This document shows, in pieces, positions 1 through 6,257 of a DNA stretch of 7,094 nucleotides. The translations under genes were made by a program, and so were the position numbers. Origin of the DNA: Chlamydiia bacterium (GTDB lineage: Bacteria > Chlamydiota > Chlamydiia > Chlamydiales > FEN-1388); contig JAHFTM010000094.1 in the NCBI GenBank assembly GCA_023269335.1, positions 1-7,094 of the forward strand, given 5' to 3'. The notes under the pieces are model-generated. The model saw only the letters and a list, made by a program, of their open reading frames with translations, was not told the origin of the DNA and searched no databases. Within the stretch, counting starts at the first letter, position 1, and each line of letters starts with the position of its first letter.

Positions 1-1
1 G

Positions 2-154
2 GGACGCCTTATACGAGGTGAGTACCTCAAAATGGGGGAGACAGCACCTGTTTCTCAAATAGAAAATGGGAAGGGTCTTGCCATGCTCTATGATGGTGAA
101 GGCAATTTTTATCGCAAAGCACGCTACCAAGATGGAAAGCCCTTAGATGAGTAA
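2..154 (+). CDS. C-terminal fragment of a MORN/YwqK-like repeat protein
   Basis: This open frame enters from the left edge and ends at TAA 152-154, giving the last 50 residues of a protein whose start lies outside the window. The visible part has a degenerate repeat rich in Gly, Tyr and Lys, with phrases such as ENGKGLAMLYDGEGNFYRKA and YQDGKPLDE. This resembles the MORN_2 repeat of proteins often auto-named 'YwqK family antitoxin', where short beta-hairpins carry a Y-x-x-G-x pattern. The family name does not establish an antitoxin role, and such proteins are common in environmental chlamydiae as far as I recall. No clear hairpin terminator follows it, and 77 bp separate it from the chaperone gene, so co-transcription is possible. 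The repeat assignment rests on only about two repeat units; function unknown. Confidence 0.5.
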   Translation, partial: GRLIRGEYLKMGETAPVSQIENGKGLAMLYDGEGNFYRKARYQDGKPLDE

Positions 155-231
155 CTATTAAAAAATAATTTACTAATATCTGTTATTGCTTTATTTCCAA
201 GACATAGAGCAATAGCACAGGTAAAAAGCGT

Positions 232-1014
232 ATGACGCAACACTTTTCCGCACATTCTCACAAGCATCTGCATAATGGGGGAACCGCAACTTTAGATCCT
301 CTGGTTCAAAAAAATGTGGATCTTTTTCTTACCTGGATTATTGACATTGAAAAGAAGCACTATAAAAGTGAGCTTCAGCCTTTTTCACTACACGCAGAGC
401 AAATGAAAGCGAAGGCGCATGAGTACTACCTTCACTTTACGCAGCAACTGCAACATGCACAAAAGCTTCTCCAAAATCACTTTGAATTAGAAGAAAGCAA
501 AAAACTGAAAGCCTTTCCAGAGAGCTCTTTTGCACTTTGGGAAGAAGCCATAGCCACTATGCGAGAAAAATTAAAAGATGAGAGTTTTTCAGCAGCTACA
601 CTTGTCTCGATGCAAGACCAGTTATCCATTCCATGGGCCTGGATGGACCGCGCTTATCAATTCGCTAATGACCTACTTGCTAAAAATCAGTATACGGACG
701 CACGCGATCTGTATTTTTTTCTTTGTCAACTGCAGCCAGCAGTCTTTGATTACTGGCTAGGACAAGCAACCTGTGAGCATGTGCTTGGCGATTTTAGAAA
801 AGCAATCGATACCTATTCCATGAGCTTACTCTTTCAGTCTGAAAGCGCAGTTGTCTTCTTTCAAATGGCCGATTGCTATTTGCGCTTGGACGAAAAGGAA
901 AACAGTAGCAAGTGTATCCAGTACTGCCTTGAGCTGATAGAGCAAAATCCTGCACAAAGCTCTTTGAAAGATGATGCCCTGCAGTTAAAGCAGACTATAC
1001 AGTTACAAAAATAA
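232..1014 (+). CDS. SycD/LcrH-family type III secretion chaperone (TPR protein)
   Basis: The 260-residue protein is predicted to be a cytosolic class II type III secretion chaperone, which keeps hydrophobic translocators or effectors soluble before export. Residues about 138-239 form three consecutive TPR-like helix pairs: AYQFANDLLAKNQYTDARDL at 141-160, then a segment with YWLGQATCEHVLGDFRKAI, then FFQMADCYLRLDEKENSSKC. The order matches the SycD/LcrH pattern (short helix, 'F..L...P....YWLG.G.C...LG....AI..Y', then 'F..A.C.L..G'). Yersinia SycD is about 168 residues; this protein carries about 130 extra N-terminal residues, mostly helical, after a His-rich tip (H4, H8, H10, H12, H14). Longer chlamydial LcrH proteins are known. 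The ATG at 232 has only a weak ribosome site (AGG at 219-221). The next gene starts 21 bp downstream and is the obvious candidate client. Family call confident; the client is inferred from position. Confidence 0.8.
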   Translation: MTQHFSAHSHKHLHNGGTATLDPLVQKNVDLFLTWIIDIEKKHYKSELQPFSLHAEQMKAKAHEYYLHFTQQLQHAQKLLQNHFELEESKKLKAFPESSFALWEEAIATMREKLKDESFSAATLVSMQDQLSIPWAWMDRAYQFANDLLAKNQYTDARDLYFFLCQLQPAVFDYWLGQATCEHVLGDFRKAIDTYSMSLLFQSESAVVFFQMADCYLRLDEKENSSKCIQYCLELIEQNPAQSSLKDDALQLKQTIQLQK

Positions 1015-1035
1015 ATAGCTCAAGAGAGGCCTATT

Positions 1036-1977
1036 ATGTCTGATGCCGTAAATGCAAGAATTCCGAAAGCACAGCCTGTGCCATCAATTGCTAGTAGTGG
1101 CGCTGCAACAGCTGGAATAAAGCCGCTCACTCCAGCGATCGTTGTAGAGCGCAGTCGCTCTATAATGAGTAACTCAAATTCCAAACCTGCTCAGATCGAT
1201 CCTAAAAAAATAGAAGCCCTCAAAAAAACACTTGATGAACTAAAATCTCCCTCAGTGTTTCAGGTATTAGGTGCAGTAGCTGCGGGTGTCTTTTTAGGAC
1301 TGCTTTCACTTGCTGCCACTTTGGTGGCAGGTTCATTAGGTACAGCACTTGGTGCTATTGTTTTTGGAGTTGGCGCTTTAATGGGACTAGTTTCAGGAAC
1401 GTGGGCAGCATCTTGGTGTTTTTCTGGAACTGTTAATCTTTGCCACTTCATTATGAAAACTGAAAATGCTCAAGCAGAGGCAATAGAAAAATTTGCGAAA
1501 GAACATGAAACGTCGGTTCCAGAGGTAATGAAAGCGCTTGAAGCATTGATTCTCAATCAAGATTTAATAGACAATTCAAAAGAGCACCTGGCTAGTTTAA
1601 CAAGGCAAATTGAGCGGTTAGAAAACCAGACAACAAAGTCACCACTTCAAAAAAGCCAGTTACAACAGTTGAAACATGCTGTCCATGCCTGCGAACAAGT
1701 GATCTCTAAGTACCAGCAGTGGGGAAACAATCCAGTTGCAGATAGAAACATCTTTCCAAAAAATGATGACACCGATCACCCTACATATGAACATGCAGCT
1801 GGCACAACACAGCATATGGTTTTAGAATTACGTGAAAAAGAAAGACTATTACTTCTGATTGCTCCCCGCTTAGTTGAAATAGAAGAGGCGCTGAATCGTA
1901 TTACTCACAGGCCACCCAGTCAAGCAGCTACAGCCCAATTAGCAGCCGTTGTAGCCGCAGCTCCAGTTGCCGCGTAA
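1036..1977 (+). CDS. Putative secreted/inclusion-membrane-like protein with hydrophobic hairpin and coiled coil
   Basis: I do not recognise this 313-residue protein by name. Residues 1-55 are polar, rich in Ala, Ser and Pro and probably disordered, as in many type III secretion signals. Residues about 75-98 and 102-125 form two closely spaced hydrophobic segments separated by a Gly/Ser turn, giving a bilobed hairpin like that of chlamydial Inc proteins and of translocators. Residues about 145-290 are charged and helical with a likely coiled coil near 180-225, and the last 20 residues are an Ala-rich tail. There is no Sec signal peptide. A good ribosome site (AGAGG 1025-1029, 6 nt spacing) and the 21 bp gap after the SycD-like gene indicate an operon and suggest it is the chaperone's client. 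It is shorter than chlamydial CopB translocators as I recall them, so an effector or Inc protein seems likelier. Secretion is inferred, not shown. Confidence 0.6.
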   Translation: MSDAVNARIPKAQPVPSIASSGAATAGIKPLTPAIVVERSRSIMSNSNSKPAQIDPKKIEALKKTLDELKSPSVFQVLGAVAAGVFLGLLSLAATLVAGSLGTALGAIVFGVGALMGLVSGTWAASWCFSGTVNLCHFIMKTENAQAEAIEKFAKEHETSVPEVMKALEALILNQDLIDNSKEHLASLTRQIERLENQTTKSPLQKSQLQQLKHAVHACEQVISKYQQWGNNPVADRNIFPKNDDTDHPTYEHAAGTTQHMVLELREKERLLLLIAPRLVEIEEALNRITHRPPSQAATAQLAAVVAAAPVAA

Positions 1978-2025
1978 CTTCTAATAAAAAGTTTATTTCT
2001 TTACGCGCTCTTCCACGCAAATTTG

Positions 2026-2054
2026 TTGTGGTCTGATCCCAAAAAAGCTATAGT
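2026..2054 (+). promoter_or_regulatory. Candidate sigma-70-type promoter of recA
   Basis: TTGTGG (2026-2031) and TATAGT (2049-2054) are separated by exactly 17 bp, about 50 bp upstream of the recA start. The -10 matches TATAAT at five of six positions; the -35 matches TTGACA at only three. I see no obvious LexA-type operator here, but I only checked by eye. Moderate to low certainty because AT-rich spacers give chance matches. Confidence 0.35.
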
Positions 2055-2102
2055 CCATCCTAATTTTTATCCAAGATTTTTATCAAAGACTAGGGGGTCT
2101 GT

Positions 2103-3188
2103 ATGGCAAGTCATGAACAAGAAAAAAGTCAAGAGCGAAAAAAGGCACTAGAACAAGCTGTCAGCCAGATTAAAAAGCAATTTGGCGACGGTTCCATCAT
2201 GACCTTCGGCAAACACTCACAAACTCGCGAAATCTCTTCCATCAAAACTGGTGCCTTGACACTAGACCTAGCACTTGGTATCGGCGGCCTGCCGCGCGGC
2301 CGTATCGTGGAGATCTTTGGTCCTGAATCTTCCGGTAAATCTACCCTTGCCATGCATGTGGTTGCCAATGCCCAAAAAGCAGGTGGCGTGGCAGCATACA
2401 TTGACGCAGAACATGCGGTCGACCCCGCGTACGCAAAAATACTCGGCGTAGATATTGACAGCTTACTTATCTGCCAGCCAGACAGTGGTGAAGAGGCTCT
2501 CAATATCGCTGATGCACTCGCCAGATCCAATGCTGTCGATCTAATTGTGATCGACTCTGTGGCAGCCCTTGTTCCCAAAGCAGAGCTTGAAGGCGAAATT
2601 GGCGACTCATTCATGGGGCTACAAGCGCGTATGATGTCCCAGGCACTTCGTAAACTTACCGCAACGCTTTCCAAAAGCAACACCTGCGCTATCTTCATCA
2701 ACCAGATCCGTGAAAAAATCGGGATCGTCTATGGCAACCCCGAAGTAACTACAGGTGGTAGAGCGCTGAAATTTTATGCCTCCGTACGCCTTGACATACG
2801 CCGTGCAGCGGGCATCAAAGGTGCAGACAACGCAGAAGTGGGTAACCATGTTCGCGTAAAAGTGGTGAAAAATAAAATGGCACCACCTTTCCAAACTGCT
2901 GAGTTTGACATCATGTTTAACGAAGGAATTTCAAGAGCAGGGTCCATACTGGATTTAGCTTGTGATCTAGGTGTCATCGACAAAAAAGGTGCCTGGTTCA
3001 GCTACAAAGGCCAAAGACTTGGCCAGGGCAGAGATTCAGTACGTGATGATCTAAAGAAAAATCCAAAGCTTATGGATGAACTTGAGAATTTGGTGATCAT
3101 CGCTTGTAAAGAAAAGATGCCATCATCGCTTGCAAAACAACCAGAGGCTGATGTAGCCGCCTTTGCAGCTGATCTTGCAGAAGTGTAA
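2103..3188 (+). CDS. recA: Recombinase RecA
   Basis: This encodes a full-length 361-residue RecA, the ATP-dependent strand-exchange protein that forms filaments on single-stranded DNA for homologous recombination and repair. Visible landmarks, in order, are the N-terminal oligomerisation helix (about 10-30), Walker [10 protein letters not shown] at 73-81, the catalytic Glu region DAEHAVDP at 101-108, Walker B LIVID at 147-151 followed by SVAAL, the [15 protein letters not shown] segment at 171-185, and the DNA-binding L2 loop and flank ([20 protein letters not shown], 202-221). The C-terminal tail is short and only mildly acidic. The start is supported by a strong ribosome site (AGGGGG 2092-2097, 5 nt spacing). 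Stretches such as 2281-2320 are clearly more GC-rich than neighbouring genes, which may reflect conserved codon use. The next gene follows 28 bp downstream with no terminator visible. Confidence 0.98.
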   Translation: MASHEQEKSQERKKALEQAVSQIKKQFGDGSIMTFGKHSQTREISSIKTGALTLDLALGIGGLPRGRIVEIFGPESSGKSTLAMHVVANAQKAGGVAAYIDAEHAVDPAYAKILGVDIDSLLICQPDSGEEALNIADALARSNAVDLIVIDSVAALVPKAELEGEIGDSFMGLQARMMSQALRKLTATLSKSNTCAIFINQIREKIGIVYGNPEVTTGGRALKFYASVRLDIRRAAGIKGADNAEVGNHVRVKVVKNKMAPPFQTAEFDIMFNEGISRAGSILDLACDLGVIDKKGAWFSYKGQRLGQGRDSVRDDLKKNPKLMDELENLVIIACKEKMPSSLAKQPEADVAAFAADLAEV

Positions 3189-3203
3189 AAACATGGAAAA
3201 TAA

Positions 3204-3209
3204 AAGGAA
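3204..3209 (+). promoter_or_regulatory. Ribosome binding site that sets the phosphatase start
   Basis: AAGGAA lies 7 nt before the ATG at 3217. In-frame ATGs also occur at 3163 (inside the recA coding end) and 3193, but neither has a comparable site. Only the 3217 start places a textbook signal sequence (Met-Lys-Lys then a hydrophobic run) at the very N terminus. Confidence 0.6.
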
Positions 3210-3216
3210 ATTTACA

Positions 3217-4230
3217 ATGAAAAAGCTTGTTTTTTGTTTAGGAGTTACCTCTCTTGCCCTTGCCTCCTTTTGTTTTCCTAATTTTTTAGCATCACGTCCA
3301 GTGCCCTACTCAAAGGTGAGTCAGGAGCTGGGCGTCTTCTCTCTTTCCTCTCAAATCTGGCTTGCAGACCAAGATCTCTCTTTAGCGAAAATCAAAAAGC
3401 AGGGCGACAATCGCAAAGAATTAAAAAAAATTTTTTCAAGACTTGCTGAGCTCACCAATGAGATTAAAAAACCTATGGACGTCGCCTTGAAGAAAAAGTT
3501 TAAGGCAAAAAATAGAAACCATACCTACTTGCCTTATGATGAAAATAGAACAGGCCGTGAAATTCCAGGATTTTATCTCAGCGCAAGTGACGTTATCACA
3601 CATGCCCAACACTACATTGTAGCTCAAGCACCTCTAAAAGCCACCATTTCAGATTTCTGGCACGCCCTTCTAGTACGCCACTGCCCGCTCATTGTAACCA
3701 CTGCTATGCCTATAGAGTTTAATCAAGACAAAGCTTATGCCTACTGGGAAGAAGAGGCCTTTCCGGTATACACCAAAGAATGGAAAATAGAGCATTCAAA
3801 TAAAAATAAAGAAATTCTTGGAACAGCCTCAAAACATCGCCTTGTTAAACGCACCTTCTATGCTACCAACAGAGAAACTTCTGAAAAACAAACAATCACA
3901 CAACTACACTACGAAAACTGGCCTGATAATGGTATTCCAGACATGCGGCTTTTTACAAAGCTTTTAGACGCTACCGACTCCATGGCTCTCTCAAAAGAGA
4001 CGCCCATTACAGTACACTGCAGCGCAGGAATTGGAAGATCTGGTACTTTTGTTGCTGGCCACAGCTTACGCAAGTCGATCCGCAAAGAAAAGAGCAACGA
4101 GAAAAAGCTTGAAAGTCTCACTATCAATATCCCAGAAGCCGTCATGATTTTACGTCTGCAGCGTAAATGGATGGTAGCCACTTCAAGACAACTGCAAACG
4201 ATTTATCAACTACTCGGCGATGAAATTTAA
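3217..4230 (+). CDS. Exported classical-type protein tyrosine phosphatase
   Basis: The predicted 337-residue protein has a Sec-type signal peptide or N-terminal anchor (KK at 2-3, hydrophobic 4-20, possible cleavage near residue 25), a helical region to about 95, and a eukaryote-like PTP domain from about 98 to 337. Domain motifs: KNR at 98-100 with PYD at 106-108; YIVAQAP at 133-139 (classical YIASQGP); DFW at 146-148; WPD with general-acid Asp237; the P-loop HCSAGIGRSGTF with nucleophile Cys268 and Arg274; and a C-terminal Q-loop region ending in RQLQTIYQLL. These predict hydrolysis of phosphotyrosine through a cysteinyl-phosphate intermediate. Two usual residues are changed: the Tyr of the KNRY loop is Asn101, and the first Q-loop Gln is Ala321, while the second (Gln325) remains. 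An exported eukaryote-like PTP in an intracellular bacterium would be expected to act on host proteins; this is inference. It may be co-transcribed with recA. Confidence 0.87.
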   Translation: MKKLVFCLGVTSLALASFCFPNFLASRPVPYSKVSQELGVFSLSSQIWLADQDLSLAKIKKQGDNRKELKKIFSRLAELTNEIKKPMDVALKKKFKAKNRNHTYLPYDENRTGREIPGFYLSASDVITHAQHYIVAQAPLKATISDFWHALLVRHCPLIVTTAMPIEFNQDKAYAYWEEEAFPVYTKEWKIEHSNKNKEILGTASKHRLVKRTFYATNRETSEKQTITQLHYENWPDNGIPDMRLFTKLLDATDSMALSKETPITVHCSAGIGRSGTFVAGHSLRKSIRKEKSNEKKLESLTINIPEAVMILRLQRKWMVATSRQLQTIYQLLGDEI

Positions 4231-4292
4231 AATGCATTAGCGCGTCGTTGCATAGATAGATATTCTCTTCAAAGAGAGAAAAATAAACAATA

Positions 4293-4331
4293 AAATAACA
4301 GGCGTAAGCGATCCTGCTTATCCTGTTATTT
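4293..4331. terminator. Bidirectional intrinsic terminator between convergent genes
   Basis: AAATAACAGG (4293-4302) pairs with CCTGTTATTT (4322-4331). The stem continues after a single unpaired C with TAAGC/GCTTA plus a G-T pair, closing on the small loop GATCCT. T-rich sequence follows on the plus strand and A-rich sequence precedes it, so transcripts from both the phosphatase gene and the prenyltransferase gene on the other strand could end here. Confidence 0.75.
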
Positions 4332-4392
4332 ATTTCTTTTGTCTTCTCTTAAAAAATTCGTTTTTTTTGGTGAATTGTACAACACAATCGCT

Positions 4393-5289
4393 CTAAAAAG
4401 CTGCAGTGAGGATACTCATTCCCTGAGCCAGGTTATCGAGAGGCTCCGATGTGAGCCCCAATACCTTTAATGAGTTTTTAAACTTTTCAGTATGCTCTTG
4501 CACAACTTTCACCGCCTCGCTTTTCCCGAAGAGGTTAGCAAAGTTTGCCTTTCTATCTGCCTGAGCATCTTTTTCCATGTCATCTAAATCGTCTAAAATT
4601 TGAAAAGCAGAACCAAAATGAAAAGAGGCATTTTTTACTTCGGGAAGCATCTGAAGATCACCTCCTGCAAAAATCCACCCCAAAAGAAACGAGAGCTCAA
4701 AAAGACAGACAGTTTTTCTTTCAATCACTTCATACAATTTTTCGCGATCAAGGTGCGGAGGAAAAAGATCAATGTACTGACCGCCAATTAATCCTGGTGT
4801 TCCATTTAACCGACTAGCATGCAGCGTAGCGATCTGGCATACTTCCTTCCGCTTTTCAGAATTGATGGCAATATGCTCAAAACCCGACGCAATGAGCGAA
4901 AAACTAGCAAGCAAGGCTACCGCCTCACCATAAACTTTATGCACCGTAGGGCGCCCCCTACGAAGATCATCATTATCCATACAAGGAAGATCATCTGCAA
5001 TGAGTGATGCGGTGTGGAAAAATTCAACAGCAAGAGCAGCATCGATTACATCGGCTTTTTCTTTGTTGTTTACATTCAACGCATCGGCAACCATCAAAAC
5101 AAGTGCCGGACGAAATCTTTTTCCACCGCTTTGTAGCGCATATTCACAGGCATCTCTCAAATTATTCTTTTCACCGAATTTCTCAATTGCGCGCACAAGG
5201 GCCGGCTCTATGCGCTTTTTATACGGTAAGAGCGCATGAAAAATAGCCTCAGAAAAAAAAGCTTTTGCTGCTTCGTATGACATCGACAT
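4393..5289 (-). CDS. ispA: Polyprenyl (farnesyl/geranylgeranyl) diphosphate synthase, IspA/GGPPS type
   Basis: This 298-residue cytosolic trans-prenyltransferase condenses isopentenyl diphosphate with allylic diphosphates to make C15 or C20 chains for quinones, undecaprenyl carrier and related lipids. Motifs: GGKRFRP at 55-61; first Asp-rich motif DDLPCMD with Asp99, Asp100 and Asp105, followed by NDDLRRGRPTVHKVYGE; GGQ at 169-171; KT at 192-193; second Asp-rich motif DDLDD at 233-237. The DDx4D spacing is that of bacterial FPPS and plant/bacterial GGPPS, and the wording around it resembles plant and cyanobacterial GGPPS closely. The residue five before the first Asp is a small Ala, which in characterised synthases tends to allow longer products, so C20 is plausible. 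The usual Gly-Asp after LLA is Ser129-Phe130 here. Start: AAGGG lies 9 nt upstream; a second ATG two codons in is possible. Stop is TAG. It follows the GlmU-like gene by 30 bp on the same strand. Confidence 0.9.
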   Translation of the reverse strand: MSMSYEAAKAFFSEAIFHALLPYKKRIEPALVRAIEKFGEKNNLRDACEYALQSGGKRFRPALVLMVADALNVNNKEKADVIDAALAVEFFHTASLIADDLPCMDNDDLRRGRPTVHKVYGEAVALLASFSLIASGFEHIAINSEKRKEVCQIATLHASRLNGTPGLIGGQYIDLFPPHLDREKLYEVIERKTVCLFELSFLLGWIFAGGDLQMLPEVKNASFHFGSAFQILDDLDDMEKDAQADRKANFANLFGKSEAVKVVQEHTEKFKNSLKVLGLTSEPLDNLAQGMSILTAAF

Positions 5290-5319
5290 GAAAGTTTACC
5301 CTTAGTAATTTTATACAAA

Positions 5320-6009
5320 CTAGATGATCGTTTCGCTTATAACTGCTCTTGTCTTTGGCTTGACTGCACTTCTTTCAGGAATAACGCCGCCAAAGTTAAG
5401 TGAAGGGTAACACTGAACCTGTTTGCCAATGACAGTTCCTGGGTTGGTGACAACATTGCAGCCAATCTGCGTATAATCCCCAATAATTGCGCCAAATTTG
5501 CGCAGGCCTGTTGCAATCGACTCTTCACCAAAGCGCACGGTAATCGGCTCGCCGTTAAAACGTAAGTTTGCGCACTTAGTTCCGGCGCCAAGATTTACAT
5601 GGTTGCCAAGAATAGAATCCCCGACGTAAGCAAAATGAGCAGCATTGGCATGATTGAGCATAATCGTCTGTTTCATTTCTGTGGTATGGCCAATAACGCA
5701 ATGATCGCCAACAATCACATTGCCACGGAGATATGCGCCATGACGTATACTGCAATTGGCTCCAATGATGCAAGGACCCTTGATGTAAGCACCAGGCTCA
5801 ACAATAGTTCCTGGACCAATTGAGATCGTTTCTGGGTTTACAAAGTAAGCATACTCTTGCTTGCTTGAGTAGTTCTTGCCGAGCACACTTTTAGCTAGGT
5901 AGCCTTCAATTTTTTCAAGTGCTTGCCAAACAAAGGTAATGCCTTCAAAAAGCTCCCTGTGGGCAAACGAAGAAAGATCGAAAAAATGTTCCACTGCAAA
6001 CGGCTCCAC
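5320..6009 (-). CDS. GlmU acetyltransferase-domain-like left-handed beta-helix protein (stand-alone)
   Basis: With the start chosen here the protein has 229 residues. After about 60 mainly helical residues (FFDLSSFAHRELFEG) it consists of hexapeptide repeats ([IV]-G-x-x-x-x) that build a left-handed beta-helix. The central part matches the acetyltransferase half of GlmU: a TEMK segment (GlmU VEVKK), AHFAYVGD whose His125 aligns with GlmU catalytic His363, and NHVNLGAGTKCAN aligning with GlmU DNVNIGAGTITCN. The N-terminal uridylyltransferase domain with its nucleotide-binding loop is absent. It resembles the short C-terminal domains of sugar-1-phosphate nucleotidyltransferases and the chlamydial protein annotated glmU (CT629, from memory). 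A role in acetylating glucosamine-1-phosphate for UDP-GlcNAc synthesis is likely but unproven. A GTG at 6078 would add 23 residues but has no ribosome site, whereas GTG 6009 has a near-perfect one. The prenyltransferase gene follows by 30 bp, implying an operon. Confidence 0.8.
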   Translation of the reverse strand: MEPFAVEHFFDLSSFAHRELFEGITFVWQALEKIEGYLAKSVLGKNYSSKQEYAYFVNPETISIGPGTIVEPGAYIKGPCIIGANCSIRHGAYLRGNVIVGDHCVIGHTTEMKQTIMLNHANAAHFAYVGDSILGNHVNLGAGTKCANLRFNGEPITVRFGEESIATGLRKFGAIIGDYTQIGCNVVTNPGTVIGKQVQCYPSLNFGGVIPERSAVKPKTRAVISETII

Positions 6010-6015
6010 AACAAA

Positions 6016-6022
6016 CTCCTTT
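6016..6022 (-). promoter_or_regulatory. Strong Shine-Dalgarno deciding the GlmU-like start
   Basis: Read on the minus strand, AAAGGAG ends 6 nt before the GTG at 6009-6007. The longer frame's GTG at 6078 is preceded by a pyrimidine-containing stretch (TTCTCCTGAATCTT) with no complement to 16S rRNA. This favours the shorter protein, although residues encoded between 6078 and 6010 look protein-like, so the longer start is not excluded. Confidence 0.5.
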
Positions 6023-6167
6023 TGAATGAGAGCATCATAGCGAAAATAGGAATTTATGAGTAAGCGAACACTTTCCACAAGATTCAGGAGAATAACTTTT
6101 TATTACTAATATATATCTTCTTAGTATTAAGAGATTGTGGGAATGTGTATACTTTACCTTTTTCTCT

Positions 6168-6230
6168 CTCAAATCCTCCTTTTTGAGCTGTTGACAAACA
6201 GATGATGGTTTTGTTGACAGGTTGTATAAG
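6168..6230. promoter_or_regulatory. Divergent intergenic control region with direct and inverted repeats
   Basis: The region between the GlmU-like gene and the methyltransferase gene contains CTCAAA/TTTGAG (6168-6173 and 6182-6187, 8 nt loop), CTGTT/AACAG (6188-6192 and 6197-6201, 4 nt loop), and the 8-mer TGTTGACA twice (6189-6196 and 6212-6219, 23 bp apart). A TATAAG (6225-6230) resembles a -10 element, but neither TTGACA is at normal spacing from it. On the other strand TATATT and TAATAA elements lie around 6100-6120. Regulatory function is inferred only from position and symmetry; no regulator can be named. Confidence 0.3.
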
Positions 6231-6257
6231 TAGGCCGTTGGGTGAATTTTTGATCAC

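Noticed and set aside
1983..2031. Possible terminator after the Inc-like gene (AATAAA/TTTATT, then CCAC/GTGG)
   Set aside because: The first hairpin is all A/T with a 3 nt loop and the second has internal mismatches and no following T tract; neither is convincing.
2129..2701. 190-codon open frame antisense to recA
   Set aside because: It lies wholly inside recA on the other strand, its sequence is Ser/Ala/Arg-rich mirror composition, and it has no ribosome site or family motif; a shadow of a conserved, more GC-rich gene.
3163..3216. Upstream in-frame ATGs (3163, 3193) as starts of the phosphatase
   Set aside because: 3163 overlaps recA and both would bury the signal peptide behind extra charged residues; the ribosome site points to 3217.
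4545..5246. Several 60-90 codon plus-strand frames inside the prenyltransferase gene
   Set aside because: They are opposite-strand shadows of a gene with clear catalytic motifs, and have no recognisable domains.
6170..6184. Near-perfect Shine-Dalgarno (AAGGAGGA) on the minus strand in the intergenic region, suggesting a small leader gene
   Set aside because: The only nearby start is a TTG 2 nt after it, too close for initiation, and no ATG or GTG follows at proper spacing.
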